Shown here in pieces: positions 47,537 through 55,867 of a stretch of DNA of 64,000 bases. Source of the stretch: Paenisporosarcina quisquiliarum_A (GTDB lineage: Bacteria; Bacillota; Bacilli; Bacillales_A; Planococcaceae). The position numbers and the translations under genes are program-made. The notes beneath the pieces were generated by a model, which was not told the DNA's origin, ran no database searches, and was given only the letters and a program-made list of their open reading frames with translations. The stretch's first letter is position 1, and every line of letters begins with the position of its first letter. The stretch lies in contig NZ_JBHZRU010000019.1 of the NCBI RefSeq assembly GCF_043641925.1, positions 1 through 64,000 on the forward strand, written 5' to 3'.

Positions 47537-47737
47537 TTACAACTTTTCCTTTAATAAGTCCGCTATATAAAAGAGAATGGAGATTAAAACTGAAAGTAAG
47601 ATAACAATGATGGTCCCAAAAATATAAAGCGGTGGTTCATAAGGAATGTCACTTGAAAAGAAACTTCCTAAAGCCAAAAACAAGAAAAAACTAACCATAA
47701 TAATTAAGATAACGATACTTATATATTTCCCCAACAT
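47537..47737 (-). CDS. small two-helix membrane protein
   Basis: A 66-residue protein made of two hydrophobic helices (about residues 5-27 and 36-60), a short outside loop FFSSDIPYEPPLY, and a basic C-terminus DLLKEKL. ATG at 47737 is preceded by GGGGTGTGA. No family is recognised. A gene of this kind could be a toxin-like, immunity or accessory membrane protein, but nothing in the neighbours decides. Confidence 0.55.
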   Translation of the reverse strand: MLGKYISIVILIIMVSFFLFLALGSFFSSDIPYEPPLYIFGTIIVILLSVLISILFYIADLLKEKL

Positions 47738-47763
47738 TCACACCCCGTTTCAAGTTTTCTTCT

Positions 47764-47912
47764 ACTAACCTGCGTTAGTTTAAGTGTCCTCTCGCAATGA
47801 ACAATTACCTATATTTTACCATATATATTAAGCAGCTACTCAAAAAACTTTGGTTCAATAAAAAGAGAGTTGCCTAAGCAACCCTATGATCTTTACTAAG
47901 CACCCGTTAGTT
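47764..47912 (-). repeat. ACTAACG repeat unit 1 with hairpin
   Basis: On the minus strand, AACTAACGGGTGC (about 47900-47912) begins the unit, a GGTTGC/GCAACT hairpin with T5 follows, and AACTAACGCAGGTTAGT (47764-47780) ends it. It lies directly after the stop of the gene fragment at 47912. Confidence 0.5.
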
Positions 47913-48087
47913 CACTTATTTGTTTTTCCTCGAAACAAGCCTTCTTCATAAACGCCATCTTTCCAATAAATATTTACTTCATTATCATAGGCTTCAATTT
48001 TAAGAGGGTCTGGCTTACCACTGTCAGCTATTTCTAAAGCATCAAATGTTGCATACCATATTCTTTTCCCTTCGTTTGTTTCAATAG
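47912..48087 (-). pseudogene. 3' fragment of an unidentified gene
   Basis: About 55 codons of good protein (RIWYATFDALEIADSGKPD, EAYDNEVNIYWKDGVYEEG) end at TGA 47912-47914. No start is available: at about 48087 the frame meets a fragment of topB running the other way. The 5' part is lost, apparently at a recombination joint. I do not know the family. Confidence 0.5.
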
Positions 48088-48420
48088 CTGTCCGGATTGT
48101 GGTAAACCCATGCTAGAAGTAAATGGTAAAAATGTCAGGATCGTGAGTGTGGTCACCGTAAAAATGTCGCAAGAGTTCCAAATGCTCAATGTCCACAATG
48201 CTAGAAAAAACTTGAGCTTCGAGGTTAGGGTGAGGGACAAATCTTCACTTGTAAATGTGGCTATCGTGAAAAACTATCCTCCTTCGAACGCGGGAAAAAA
48301 GGGCAAACAAAAAACGTCTCTAAACAAGACGTTTCGAGATATATGAAGCAACAAGATAAGCAGGAAGAGCCAGTTAACAACTCATTAGCAGAAGCATTGA
48401 AAAAGCTTAATCTAAATTAA
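48087..48420 (+). pseudogene. topB: relic of topB 3' end (DNA topoisomerase III zinc tail)
   Basis: The plus strand encodes the C-terminal zinc-finger tail of topoisomerase III in broken form. CPDCGKPMLEVNGKN is followed by a short deletion and frameshift, then CQDRECGHRKNVARVPNAQC, then TAG, KKLELRG, TAG, GEGQIFTCKCGYREKLSSFE, and a Lys-rich end to TAA 48418. Two TAG codons replace sense codons and the whole 5' gene is missing. topB copies of this sort are usually carried by plasmids and integrative elements, so this may be a footprint of one. Confidence 0.75.
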
Positions 48421-48434
48421 TAATCTTCGGAATT

Positions 48435-48469
48435 ATATTAAGCCGATTTTAGATGAATCGGCTTAATAT
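48435..48469. terminator. bidirectional terminator
   Basis: The stem ATATTAAGCCGATT/AATCGGCTTAATAT (14 bp) with a 7-base loop, between the topB relic and the convergent gene at 48494. Confidence 0.78.
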
Positions 48470-48493
48470 TCTCATTAAAACTAGTTCTAAGAA

Positions 48494-49243
48494 CTACTCA
48501 TTCATTTCTAATATTTTTTCTGCTAATTTAGGTTCTAATATATTTATTGTAAACTGAGTTACTAAATTTATGAATCCATCAAGCTGGTGAGAGAGCGCTG
48601 GTTCATTAGGATTATTCATATAATTATTAAAACTATTCTTATCACTGTAACCACTTCTGATTTCAGAAATAAAATCCCCAAGTTGCTTATTGAACTTATT
48701 CACATGTAAAGAAGTATCTTCTACATATAACGATAATCTACTCATTTTAAAACTAGCTTTAGTAAAAATATGAATCCACTCATAAAATTCCGTTTTGAGT
48801 TTTTTTATCTCATCTTTGTAAATCAATTCTTCTTCCTTTGTATATACATCGGTTCCACCATATAATATATGGCTATAAGTAATATATCTTGTAAAATCGT
48901 TTGTACATTTAGTTACTGAATCCATGGTCTCCTCGATTAGCTCATAAAATTCTTCGATTTTTTCCACCTGATTATGAAAATGATATTGTTTCATCTCCCT
49001 TTTTAAAGCATTATTATGTTCTTCTCTTATAGAATCCAATTGAATTTTACGTTGTTCTTTCACCTGTATATTGGTTACTAAATATACTATGGCTGCACCA
49101 ATTAATGCACCCAAATAACTCCCCCAGAAAGCAATCCAGGAATCAGTGGATCCCTTAGCAAAACTAAAGAAAGAAAGATTAATTAAAAAGGACATTAATA
49201 TGGGCGGTATTAATAGTGATATAAGTATAGTTATTTTTTTCAT
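48494..49243 (-). CDS. membrane protein with cytoplasmic helical domain
   Basis: From ATG 49243, two membrane helices (about residues 3-25 and 35-58) are followed by roughly 190 residues that are charged and mostly helical, with coiled-coil character at KEQRKIQLDSIREEHNNALK. The frame is open to 49300, and a GGAAGTG lies upstream of the later start. The layout of two helices plus a long cytoplasmic coil is common in abortive-infection effectors and sensors, but no family motif is visible, so this is only a hint. Confidence 0.55.
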   Translation of the reverse strand: MKKITILISLLIPPILMSFLINLSFFSFAKGSTDSWIAFWGSYLGALIGAAIVYLVTNIQVKEQRKIQLDSIREEHNNALKREMKQYHFHNQVEKIEEFYELIEETMDSVTKCTNDFTRYITYSHILYGGTDVYTKEEELIYKDEIKKLKTEFYEWIHIFTKASFKMSRLSLYVEDTSLHVNKFNKQLGDFISEIRSGYSDKNSFNNYMNNPNEPALSHQLDGFINLVTQFTINILEPKLAEKILEMNE

Positions 49244-49482
49244 TCCGCAAACACTTCCAATCATAAAGGTATATTGCTGTACCACCTTCAAAAAAAACAT
49301 TTAAGTAAATATACTTTTGTAGAGATATTTCTTACTGTAGGAAATTCCTTTTCAAGAAAAATTCCTATCTGGTCTAAAGATATTAATTGGTACTCATTAG
49401 GTCTCAGTATTCGGCTATTAAAACTCCCTATAGTTGAATAACAACTTATCCTTCAACCATTTTTAAATAATTGTTTATATAA

Positions 49483-50415
49483 TTACGGAATATGTATATA
49501 AAATCCTTGGTCTGTCATTACAGGGTATATCCCAAACGCATTCCATGTTTTTTCCACTACAACCGATACCGGTTCAAAATCAGACATTCTAGTCCACTTC
49601 GGATAAGTATTGTATATCTCAGCCAATGCATCCCAAAGGTTTTTCCAAGAGTCCCCAAAATAACTTTCCTTAAACAATTCATCTTTTAGGCTAACGACCA
49701 TATCCTCCGGCAGCCACTTTGAACCGTGGATGTTCCCTATGACCGTAGCAGCCATTTTAATAAGAAAATAAACACTTTCCTCAAATTGGGGGAAAAATTT
49801 CCCCATATCACCATGGAACCGATATTGCATGATTTCCTTTCTAATCTTTTCTTTTGTATCCTCAACCACATCTACTAAAAACGGAATCAAAAGGTCTGAA
49901 TCCTCCGGTAATGTCGGGGCAGATGTCCGGAGGGCAAAATATTCAGACCAGGCCCCCCATGCGTGATCATATAGCCGGGTGGATAGTTCAGTATCACCCA
50001 AGAGCTGAGATTCAGCGCTGAATATATTCATCTTATTGAAATCATCATGTACATGGCAAAGCTCGTGGTGGATGGTATTAATAGAAAATTGCTGTGTTTC
50101 TTCTCCATATAATCCACCAACAATATGCTTGTCCAAGAATATGGTGCATCGTTTTTTACCATTAACCTTGTAATCCAACACCTTAGCGTAAGCCTTCGCG
50201 TGTTCATTATGAGTAAAACCCTCTAAAAGATGATGTTTCCTTTGAAATAAGATTAATTCCTTTTCGAAATCATCAGGTACGACAAAGCTCTCAAGCAAGG
50301 ACAAATCCAGCTGTGAAAGCTCTTGGAGTTGCAATATTAGAGTTTTTAGCCTCTCTTTTAACTGTTGGATTCCTTCTTCATTTATTTCAAAGAACTTATT
50401 AATAACAATTTCCAT
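49483..50415 (-). CDS. putative zinc metalloprotease (HELCH motif)
   Basis: A 310-residue soluble protein. INTIHHELCHVHDD carries HExxH (near residue 117), and WSEYFALR about 43 residues later could supply the third ligand, the pattern of a zincin. A helical N-terminus of about 50 residues precedes it. It does not look like ImmA/IrrE, whose motif lies nearer the start. ATG at 50415 follows AGGGGGGATG. The gene lies alone in the island; a peptidase might activate a toxin or degrade a repressor, but that is speculation. Confidence 0.65.
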   Translation of the reverse strand: MEIVINKFFEINEEGIQQLKERLKTLILQLQELSQLDLSLLESFVVPDDFEKELILFQRKHHLLEGFTHNEHAKAYAKVLDYKVNGKKRCTIFLDKHIVGGLYGEETQQFSINTIHHELCHVHDDFNKMNIFSAESQLLGDTELSTRLYDHAWGAWSEYFALRTSAPTLPEDSDLLIPFLVDVVEDTKEKIRKEIMQYRFHGDMGKFFPQFEESVYFLIKMAATVIGNIHGSKWLPEDMVVSLKDELFKESYFGDSWKNLWDALAEIYNTYPKWTRMSDFEPVSVVVEKTWNAFGIYPVMTDQGFYIHIP

Positions 50416-50569
50416 TAGATCATCCCCCCTGAAACTAATTTTACAATATTTTATAAGGACGGTTAATTTTAAACAGTCTGTTGTAACCAGAAATATATGT
50501 GAATTAATTTCAAAAGCCTTTTTTTACTTCAGATAAGAAAAGAGTTCCTAAATATTCTAAACTTCTTCT

Positions 50570-50645
50570 ACTAACCTGCTGCGTTAGTTCAACAAGCATA
50601 TGGCTTTACCTCTAATTGAAGTAAAACACACGTTAGTTCAACAAC
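50570..50645 (-). repeat. ACTAACG repeat unit 2
   Basis: ACTAACCTGCTGCGTTAGTT (50570-50589) and CACACGTTAGTTCAAC (from 50629) flank a small TTTACTT/GAGGTAAA hairpin. On the minus strand it follows the stop of the broken phosphatase gene. Confidence 0.55.
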
Positions 50646-51212
50646 TAATTTCAAAGTATCCAGTTTCGTGGGGAAAATCACTTCGGGATAAACTTTGACC
50701 TAAAATCAATTGACGATAAGAAGTGATTGTCCCATCGTGAGAAACAATATAAATTTTTTCGTTTTTGACAGTTTACAGACCTCAATAAACTCTTCTGCAA
50801 TTTTCACAAATTCACTATCCGAAATAACGTTGATACCTGAAGACCAAAAATCAAGAGAAGCATTCATATCAATTTCGAAAGTAGGATAATCTTTTATTAT
50901 TATTTCTAAATCCATTGTTTCATCACAAGGCAATGTCTTTTTGCGTGGAAGAATAGGAAACATTCGTGGAGAGACAAATGGACTTACAATCTTACGACAA
51001 TCTATAGTCTCACTCCAAATAAATGCTGTTTGAAGCGATCTTCTAATAAGACTTATAAAAACAATTTCAGTATTAGTTAAAGGGAATTTATTTCTTAACA
51101 ATTCCGCTTGTTTCACCCCATTAGGCTTTAATGAAGGGTCTTTTAATTGTAAACTTCTTGGTACATCCATAGTATGTTCTCCTTGACCGTGACGAATAAA
51201 TACCAACTCCAT
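50638..51212 (-). pseudogene. histidine phosphatase with one-base frameshift
   Basis: The frame starts at ATG 51212 with the catalytic RHG motif (ELVFIRHGQGEH), then SLIRRSLQTAFIWSE (second Arg) and a normal core. The zero frame ends at 50706 after KKFILFLTMGQ. In the next frame the expected end appears: VSHDGTITSYRQLILG with the catalytic His, and a stop at 50638. Loss or gain of one A in the A6 run at 50754-50759 joins the two. With it repaired the protein is about 190 residues, normal for the family. Without it the second catalytic His is lost. Confidence 0.8.
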
Positions 51213-51251
51213 TTAATCATCCCTTCATAAAGAATTTCTCTTGTTAACTCA

Positions 51252-51327
51252 ACTAACCTGCTGCGTTAGTACAATAAGTTCAACAAAAAATGCGTTAATC
51301 CTTCTTGGATCAACGCACCCGTTAGTG
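51252..51327 (-). repeat. ACTAACG repeat unit 3 with terminator hairpin
   Basis: ACTAACCTGCTGCGTTAGT (51252-51270) and GCACCCGTTAGTG (51315-51327) flank TGCGTTAATCC/GGATCAACGCA (51291-51317). On the minus strand the hairpin runs into TTTTTTG and is a usable terminator. Confidence 0.6.
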
Positions 51328-51332
51328 TTAAA

Positions 51333-51515
51333 TCATAAACCTGTCCATTGTATTGTACTTGAACCTCCAAGGAGTCTTCCATTCTGACCTTTTGTTGCTA
51401 ACAAGGGAATCCACCATTTCTCAATTGACACAATAGGTAGCCCTGTAGATGAGCAAGGTTTTTCTGCGCCAAATATTAAACTATATCCATTTGTTTTTTT
51501 CAAAATGTGCTCCAA
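51333..51515 (-). CDS. doubtful small ORF after the CoiA-like gene
   Basis: A 60-codon frame opens at TTG 51515 and overlaps the end of the CoiA-like gene by 35 bases. It ends five bases before repeat unit 3, as the other minus-strand genes do. No good ribosome site is present and no family is recognised (IVSIEKWWIPLLATKGQNG). It could be a gene fragment. Confidence 0.25.
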   Translation of the reverse strand: MEHILKKTNGYSLIFGAEKPCSSTGLPIVSIEKWWIPLLATKGQNGRLLGGSSTIQWTGL

Positions 51516-52917
51516 TATACTTTTTAGCCCTTTTTTCCATTTTAAATAGCAAGTCTACAATAAAAGGTTTATCCACTTCCTCCGGATAAAGTATCCCATT
51601 GGATATAGCAACTTCAATCGATTTTTTCATACCACTTCTAATTCCCATAAACCGTAGGAAGTACTGGCTCGCTTCTTCTAAAGAAACCTGGTTCTTGAAT
51701 TGATCTCTCCAAATGTCTTGCTCAATAACGCCAATCTTTTTTAAGTAGCGATTCTGCATGTAGTACGGGACTTGTTTTCCATCTAACAAAAGTTTCACTT
51801 CTTTTTCCCGTTCTTTTTCAGTCATGAAATAGTCGTCGTAGATGAGAATCAATGAATGAAACATCATTCCAAGATAGACAGGATTAGCTGCAAATTCGAT
51901 TTCTTTGCTTTGTCTTTTCGTTAGAAGCTCTTCCCATCTAGCTGTATAAACACCGGTGACAATCATCGGCAGAACTTCTTCTGTCGGATTCGAAGGTCGA
52001 TGATTCCAACGGACATCCAAATTTAAATGTTCCATTTCCAAAGGAATTAGGTTGTGCAAATACATTGGAATAGACAAGTACATTTCTCCATTAACCTGAT
52101 AATACGTCTTATTGAGTTTATTGGCATAAACCATTTCCTTTACCGGATAAGTTAATGCCATGCCTTCATAATATTCATTATCCTTTGATTCTCTTACTTT
52201 GAGATAGTCCTCTAAAGCATACGGCTCTCCCCATCGGTTAAAACATACCTCATTTAAAAGGCATTGATAAACATCGTTCTTTATAAAAGAATTTTGATTT
52301 AATTGTTCCAGTCCCCTATAGATTGTTACTTCCTCGTTATCAGGATTAAAAGTAATCAAGGATTCCATTTTAAAAAAATCTGCGAATCTCAATTCTTGAG
52401 CAGCATTCAATAAGTTCACGGTCACTAAATTATCACTTCGTACCAAGTTTTCGCCTGCAATCCAGATGTCATTGATGTTTAAGCTTCTATAAAGGGCTCT
52501 TCTTCTCTGAATGTCTTGGATGGGAATGTTGGACCGCTGGTACTCAATCACCCACCTTTCGCCCGTTTTGAATTGGATGAAGATATCAGCAATTTGTTTT
52601 GTTTCCGGTATAAAATGTTCGATATCTATGATTTCTAATTTGCATGCGAATACTTCTTTAAAGTAATTGAAAAGCTTAATTTTCCCTGCGTTATGCTCTT
52701 CACTCTCCCCTAAACCATAGGTACAGTCTTTTTTGCTTTTGTGTTTAAAATGAGGAATCTTTTTGGTGGGAATTGCCCAATGAAGCCCTACAGCTTCTTT
52801 ACATTGTGGGCAAACAAAATCGTTTTTCTGTAGGTCGTGTTTTAAATACTCCCTGCTCTCTTTCCACACTTTTTCAATTAAATTTACCTGTCGATTTCTT
52901 AAAAGGGCTTTTTGCAT
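51481..52917 (-). CDS. CoiA-like nuclease
   Basis: CoiA-type proteins have an N-terminal zinc-binding part and a RecB-like nuclease. Here VCPQCKEAVGLHW with PHFKHKSKKDC (residues about 34-65) is the metal site, SEEHNAGKIKLFNYF follows, and ADIFIQFKTGERWVIEYQRS gives D...E-x-Q of a PD-(D/E)xK core (about 110-130). The remaining 340 residues are not in short CoiA and may be a species-specific tail. Competence CoiA itself is about 380 residues, so this is a relative, not the competence gene. ATG at 52917 follows GGTGGGG. Confidence 0.72.
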   Translation of the reverse strand: MQKALLRNRQVNLIEKVWKESREYLKHDLQKNDFVCPQCKEAVGLHWAIPTKKIPHFKHKSKKDCTYGLGESEEHNAGKIKLFNYFKEVFACKLEIIDIEHFIPETKQIADIFIQFKTGERWVIEYQRSNIPIQDIQRRRALYRSLNINDIWIAGENLVRSDNLVTVNLLNAAQELRFADFFKMESLITFNPDNEEVTIYRGLEQLNQNSFIKNDVYQCLLNEVCFNRWGEPYALEDYLKVRESKDNEYYEGMALTYPVKEMVYANKLNKTYYQVNGEMYLSIPMYLHNLIPLEMEHLNLDVRWNHRPSNPTEEVLPMIVTGVYTARWEELLTKRQSKEIEFAANPVYLGMMFHSLILIYDDYFMTEKEREKEVKLLLDGKQVPYYMQNRYLKKIGVIEQDIWRDQFKNQVSLEEASQYFLRFMGIRSGMKKSIEVAISNGILYPEEVDKPFIVDLLFKMEKRAKKYIGAHFEKNKWI

Positions 52918-53528
52918 TTTTCTTACCCCACCTTATTTCTGTATGAATTACTACATTTACTAACTTGTGATTGTTGTATTCTGTCTTCCAAAAACGACTG
53001 TGCTTTGATTAGCCAATTCCCCTATTTCTTTTAAGTATGTATCTGTGTAGTAAGGAATCACTTCTAGATGAATGAGCTAGAAAATGGCTGTTCCCCCCTA
53101 TCGAGAATGCGTATCTTTATCGCTTCTTTACTAGAGATTCAGAGATACCAAAATCACACTCCAAAACGTCTTTTTAATCGCAATCCACTCTAATAAAATC
53201 TTTTAGTTTAACATACATTATAAATTATTAATTTACAATATACTCCATTTTTTGAATTGGAATTATCATTAATTAATTTTATAATAGAAGGAAGTTAAAA
53301 TTGTAACTAACGCTATGACTTGTAAGTACGACCAGAAACAACGTACTTCTTCTCGCTTACAAATTCCTCTTCCTTTCTTAAAGGTGATTACATTTATATC
53401 TAAAATAGCTGTATTTTTTATCGTTCGGCTTATTTTAGGAGGCAATTAGGAAGCGAGATAGTAAATATCCGGTCTTGTCATAACTAATGAGAAAAATGAA
53501 CAGAGAAAAAGACGTTTTAACCCTATTA
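52918..53528. other. intergenic region with decayed scraps
   Basis: Minus-strand codons 52960-53076 read as credible protein (HLEVIPYYTDTYLKEIGELA, STVVFGRQNTTITS) ending in TAG but have no start. No intact gene is present. The region ends at the left inverted repeat of the Tn3 relic. Confidence 0.4.
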
Positions 53529-53566
53529 GGGGTAGCGTCAGGAAAATGCGGAATTACATCGACAAC
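53529..53566 (+). repeat. Tn3-type left inverted repeat
   Basis: Begins GGGG and continues TAGCGTCAGGAAAATGCGGA, close to the 38-bp repeats of Tn1546-like elements. It drifts after base 24. Confidence 0.72.
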
Positions 53567-53588
53567 GATAAGGAAATTCCAAATTAAA

Positions 53589-53632
53589 AAGCCCAACTTC
53601 TCTATAAATCAAAATAGAGAAATTGAGCTTTT
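53589..53632 (-). terminator. terminator of the DJ-1 gene
   Basis: On the minus strand AAGCTCAATTTCTCTA pairs with TAGAGAAGTTGGGCTT (two G-U pairs) and TTTAA follows, just past the DJ-1 stop at 53641. Confidence 0.75.
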
Positions 53633-53640
53633 CAGTTACT

Positions 53641-54273
53641 TCATTTATTTATTGAATTCATTAACTGGAAGAAGTATTCTGGTTTATGAGTCTTGTTTAG
53701 ATTATACCATGAATGTAAAGCATCTGGTGTAAATACATGTAATTTTTTCAGTACTTCCATCGCAAATTCCAGAGGAGCTATTCCTGATGCAGTAACTAAA
53801 TTCGCATCAGATATCGCAGGTCCCATCTCATAGAACTCCTCCCCTTTATAATTAGGGCAGACCATTTTAGTATATTCCAGGTTATTGCTTGTATGCTTTC
53901 TAGTTTCCAAATATCCCATATTCGCGAGGGCCTCAATTGCACCACAAATTGCAGCAACAATTGTGCCAAGCCTTAAAGCTTGTCCAATTTTTTCCAAGAT
54001 AGGTTGATGAATATCTTCACTCCAAGTAGTCCCTCCTGGTAAAATTAAAAGATCTTTACTCTCAAGAGTACATTCATCCAGGGAAATATCTGGTTTTATG
54101 CTTAGTCCTCCCATAGTAGTAATCATTTCTTTATTAGCTCCTACTGTAATTACTTTTAAAGGTGCTAAATCTTTTTTGAAGTATCTTCCGGAGTTTAGTT
54201 CAGCAATTAAATATCCATATTCCCAGTCTGACATTGTATTAAATACATATAGAAAAACTTTCTTTGTTTGCAT
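53641..54273 (-). CDS. DJ-1/PfpI-family protein
   Basis: A 210-residue class I glutamine-amidotransferase-like protein. KDLLILPGGTTWSED carries the acid of the nucleophile elbow partner and IVAAICGAIEALANMG the nucleophile Cys in the AICGA elbow (near residue 105). Relatives of this sort (YoaZ/YfkM type) are stress proteins with hydrolase or deglycase claims. The frame opens at 54288, but GGGGTG upstream suggests ATG 54273. It follows the WYL regulator gene by 74 bases on the same strand, and WYL/YafY regulators commonly sit next to such genes. Confidence 0.8.
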   Translation of the reverse strand: MQTKKVFLYVFNTMSDWEYGYLIAELNSGRYFKKDLAPLKVITVGANKEMITTMGGLSIKPDISLDECTLESKDLLILPGGTTWSEDIHQPILEKIGQALRLGTIVAAICGAIEALANMGYLETRKHTSNNLEYTKMVCPNYKGEEFYEMGPAISDANLVTASGIAPLEFAMEVLKKLHVFTPDALHSWYNLNKTHKPEYFFQLMNSINK

Positions 54274-54316
54274 CCAATAACACCCCAATCACAATTTATA
54301 TAGCTATTATAAAATA

Positions 54317-54345
54317 ACTTCCCTGACAGTTAACGTCAGGGAAGT
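54317..54345. terminator. hairpin between WYL and DJ-1 genes
   Basis: The stem ACTTCCCTGAC/GTCAGGGAAGT with a 7-base loop, two bases from the WYL stop. The minus-strand tail (ATTTTATAA) is moderate, so read-through into the DJ-1 gene is possible. Confidence 0.7.
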
Positions 54346-54347
54346 CA

Positions 54348-55310
54348 TCATACTTCATGAAATTTTATTAATTCCGACAGAACTTCAATAAGTCGTTTCT
54401 TTAGACTTATTGGTTCAATAACCTTAATGGATTTATTGTACGGTAAAAGTAAATAAGGTACATATGTATGTATTACATCTATTTCAAGAAGAAAAACTGC
54501 TTGATTTGAAGTCCGTTCTTGTAAATAATGTCCTAAAAACCAATGTTGGCAAATATCCGCTAATACACCTTTATCCCCGCTAATAACCAAAGAACTAAGC
54601 CCTTCCTTATCTGCCATAGTTGGAAGGAGATTTTTTATAAAAAAGTCCCGTGCTGAAAAATTTTCTGGCCGGTTAAACTTGTTTTCGGTTAGCACTACAC
54701 TTTCAATTCGATCCACTCTAAAACTGCGGATATCATTCCTAAGATGACAAAATCCAATCACATACCACTTATTATTCCAATAGAGTATTCTGTACGGATC
54801 GACCAATCGATCATTTAAAAGCTTTTCGCCACTTTTCTGGTACTGAATTTTTACGGAGTATCCGTCAGCTACGGCCTGCTCCAACTCCTTCAAAAAAGGT
54901 TCCACAGAGAGTGAACCTAACCGGCTTATTACTTCAAGACTGGTGAGATGTTGGTTTATCTTTGTTTCCTGCTCTTGGTTTGAGTGTTTACTCAGTTTTG
55001 AAATGGCCCTATCTAGTGCTTCACCTCCATAATAGCCGGCTTCTTCTGCAAAAACCGCAGCGTGAACCAGTGAAGTTTGCTCTTCAAAATCAAAAAAAAG
55101 AGGAGCTTTAATAAAATCGTTCATTAAAGTGTATCCACCGTTATGCCCTGGTTCTGAAATTATAGGTACGCCACTTGTTGAAATTGTATCAATATAACGA
55201 TACACAGTCCTTATATTCATCTCTAACTTTTCTGAAATTTGTTTTGCAGTAATTTTTTCACCTGAACGAAGCATCCACAGAATTGCTAACATATTGTCAA
55301 TTTTAGGCAT
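54348..55310 (-). CDS. YafY-type HTH/WYL transcriptional regulator
   Basis: The N-terminus is a winged helix (KITAKQISEKLEMNIRTVYR, then YIDTISTSGVPIISEPGHN). The centre is a WYL domain (DRLVDPYRILYWNNKWYVIG, RSFRVDRIESV) and the rest is the WCX extension. These regulators sense small ligands through WYL and usually repress their neighbours. ATG at 55310 follows AGGGGTGG. It is upstream of the DJ-1 gene and probably controls it. It lies inside the Tn3 ends. Confidence 0.85.
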   Translation of the reverse strand: MPKIDNMLAILWMLRSGEKITAKQISEKLEMNIRTVYRYIDTISTSGVPIISEPGHNGGYTLMNDFIKAPLFFDFEEQTSLVHAAVFAEEAGYYGGEALDRAISKLSKHSNQEQETKINQHLTSLEVISRLGSLSVEPFLKELEQAVADGYSVKIQYQKSGEKLLNDRLVDPYRILYWNNKWYVIGFCHLRNDIRSFRVDRIESVVLTENKFNRPENFSARDFFIKNLLPTMADKEGLSSLVISGDKGVLADICQHWFLGHYLQERTSNQAVFLLEIDVIHTYVPYLLLPYNKSIKVIEPISLKKRLIEVLSELIKFHEV

Positions 55311-55420
55311 GTAATTCCACCCCTATACAAAATTTATTTTCTATTATATATTTCCGATTTTTGGTATAACTCATCAACTATTCCTTTCCGATACAAAGAT
55401 GAATGAATAAAGGAGAAGCC

Positions 55421-55716
55421 ATGAATGGACTGGCAAGAGCAATTTTTTTGGAAATCAAGGAGAGCTTAGGAAACGAGCCATGCAGCATCTAAGAGCTAGT
55501 GCTCTAGATATAATTATAAATGCGATCAGTATCTGAAATACTCTACATCTAACTAAAGCAGTTAAATATCAAAAGCGGATAGGTAGTTTTAATGAAGACT
55601 TATTGCACCATATGTCACCTTTAGGCTGGGAATATATTAATTTGCTAGGAGAATACGATTTTAATTCGGAGAAAGTGATCTCATTAGATTCTTTAAGACC
55701 ACTGAAACTTTCTTAA
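55421..55716 (+). pseudogene. tnpA: 3' relic of Tn3-family transposase tnpA
   Basis: The plus strand holds the last ~95 codons of a Tn3 transposase: MNGLARAIF, a one-base deletion in a T run, then GNQGELRKRAMQHLRASALD, TGA in place of a Trp codon (ISI-stop-NTLHLTKAVKY), and the highly conserved end HMSPLGWEYINLLGEYDF...SLDSLRPL. The stop is TAA 55714. With a frameshift and a nonsense codon it is dead. The upstream 2.6 kb of a full tnpA is absent. Confidence 0.85.
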
Positions 55717-55751
55717 CGTTGTTAAAACGAGAAAATCGTCAGGAAAATAGG

Positions 55752-55788
55752 CTTTGCGTTGTAAATCCGCATTTTCATGGCTACATGG
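55752..55788 (-). repeat. Tn3-type right inverted repeat, decayed
   Basis: The forward sequence CTTTGCGTTGTAAATCCGCA, then TTTTC and GCTAC, is the complement of the left-end type. The outer GGGG is lost. Confidence 0.65.
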
Positions 55789-55867
55789 AGGACTAACGGG
55801 TTCTATTTGTATTGAGCTGTTGAAGTATTTAGTCCGGCAATAAGGTCATGTCCTAACTTATGAAAAT

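Larger units (their letters stand above)
53529..55788 (+). mobile_element. relic Tn3-family transposon with DJ-1/WYL passengers
   Basis: The left end at 53529 begins GGGGTAGCGTCAGGAAAATG, a Tn3-family inverted repeat of the Tn1546 type. The right end at 55752-55788 contains its complement (GCGTTGTAAATCCGCATTTT) in decayed form, and a tnpA 3' relic stops 36 bases before it, the normal Tn3 layout. Between the ends lie an intact DJ-1 gene and an intact WYL regulator in place of tnpR and most of tnpA. No resolution site was seen, and I could not find a 5-bp target duplication. Confidence 0.7.

Noticed and set aside
48034..48240. A 68-codon minus-strand frame
   Set aside because: It is a shadow of the topB relic; the coding signal (Cys pairs, Lys-rich tail) is on the plus strand.
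53487..53732. An 81-codon plus-strand frame
   Set aside because: It is made of the Tn3 left repeat, a terminator and the antisense of the DJ-1 gene.
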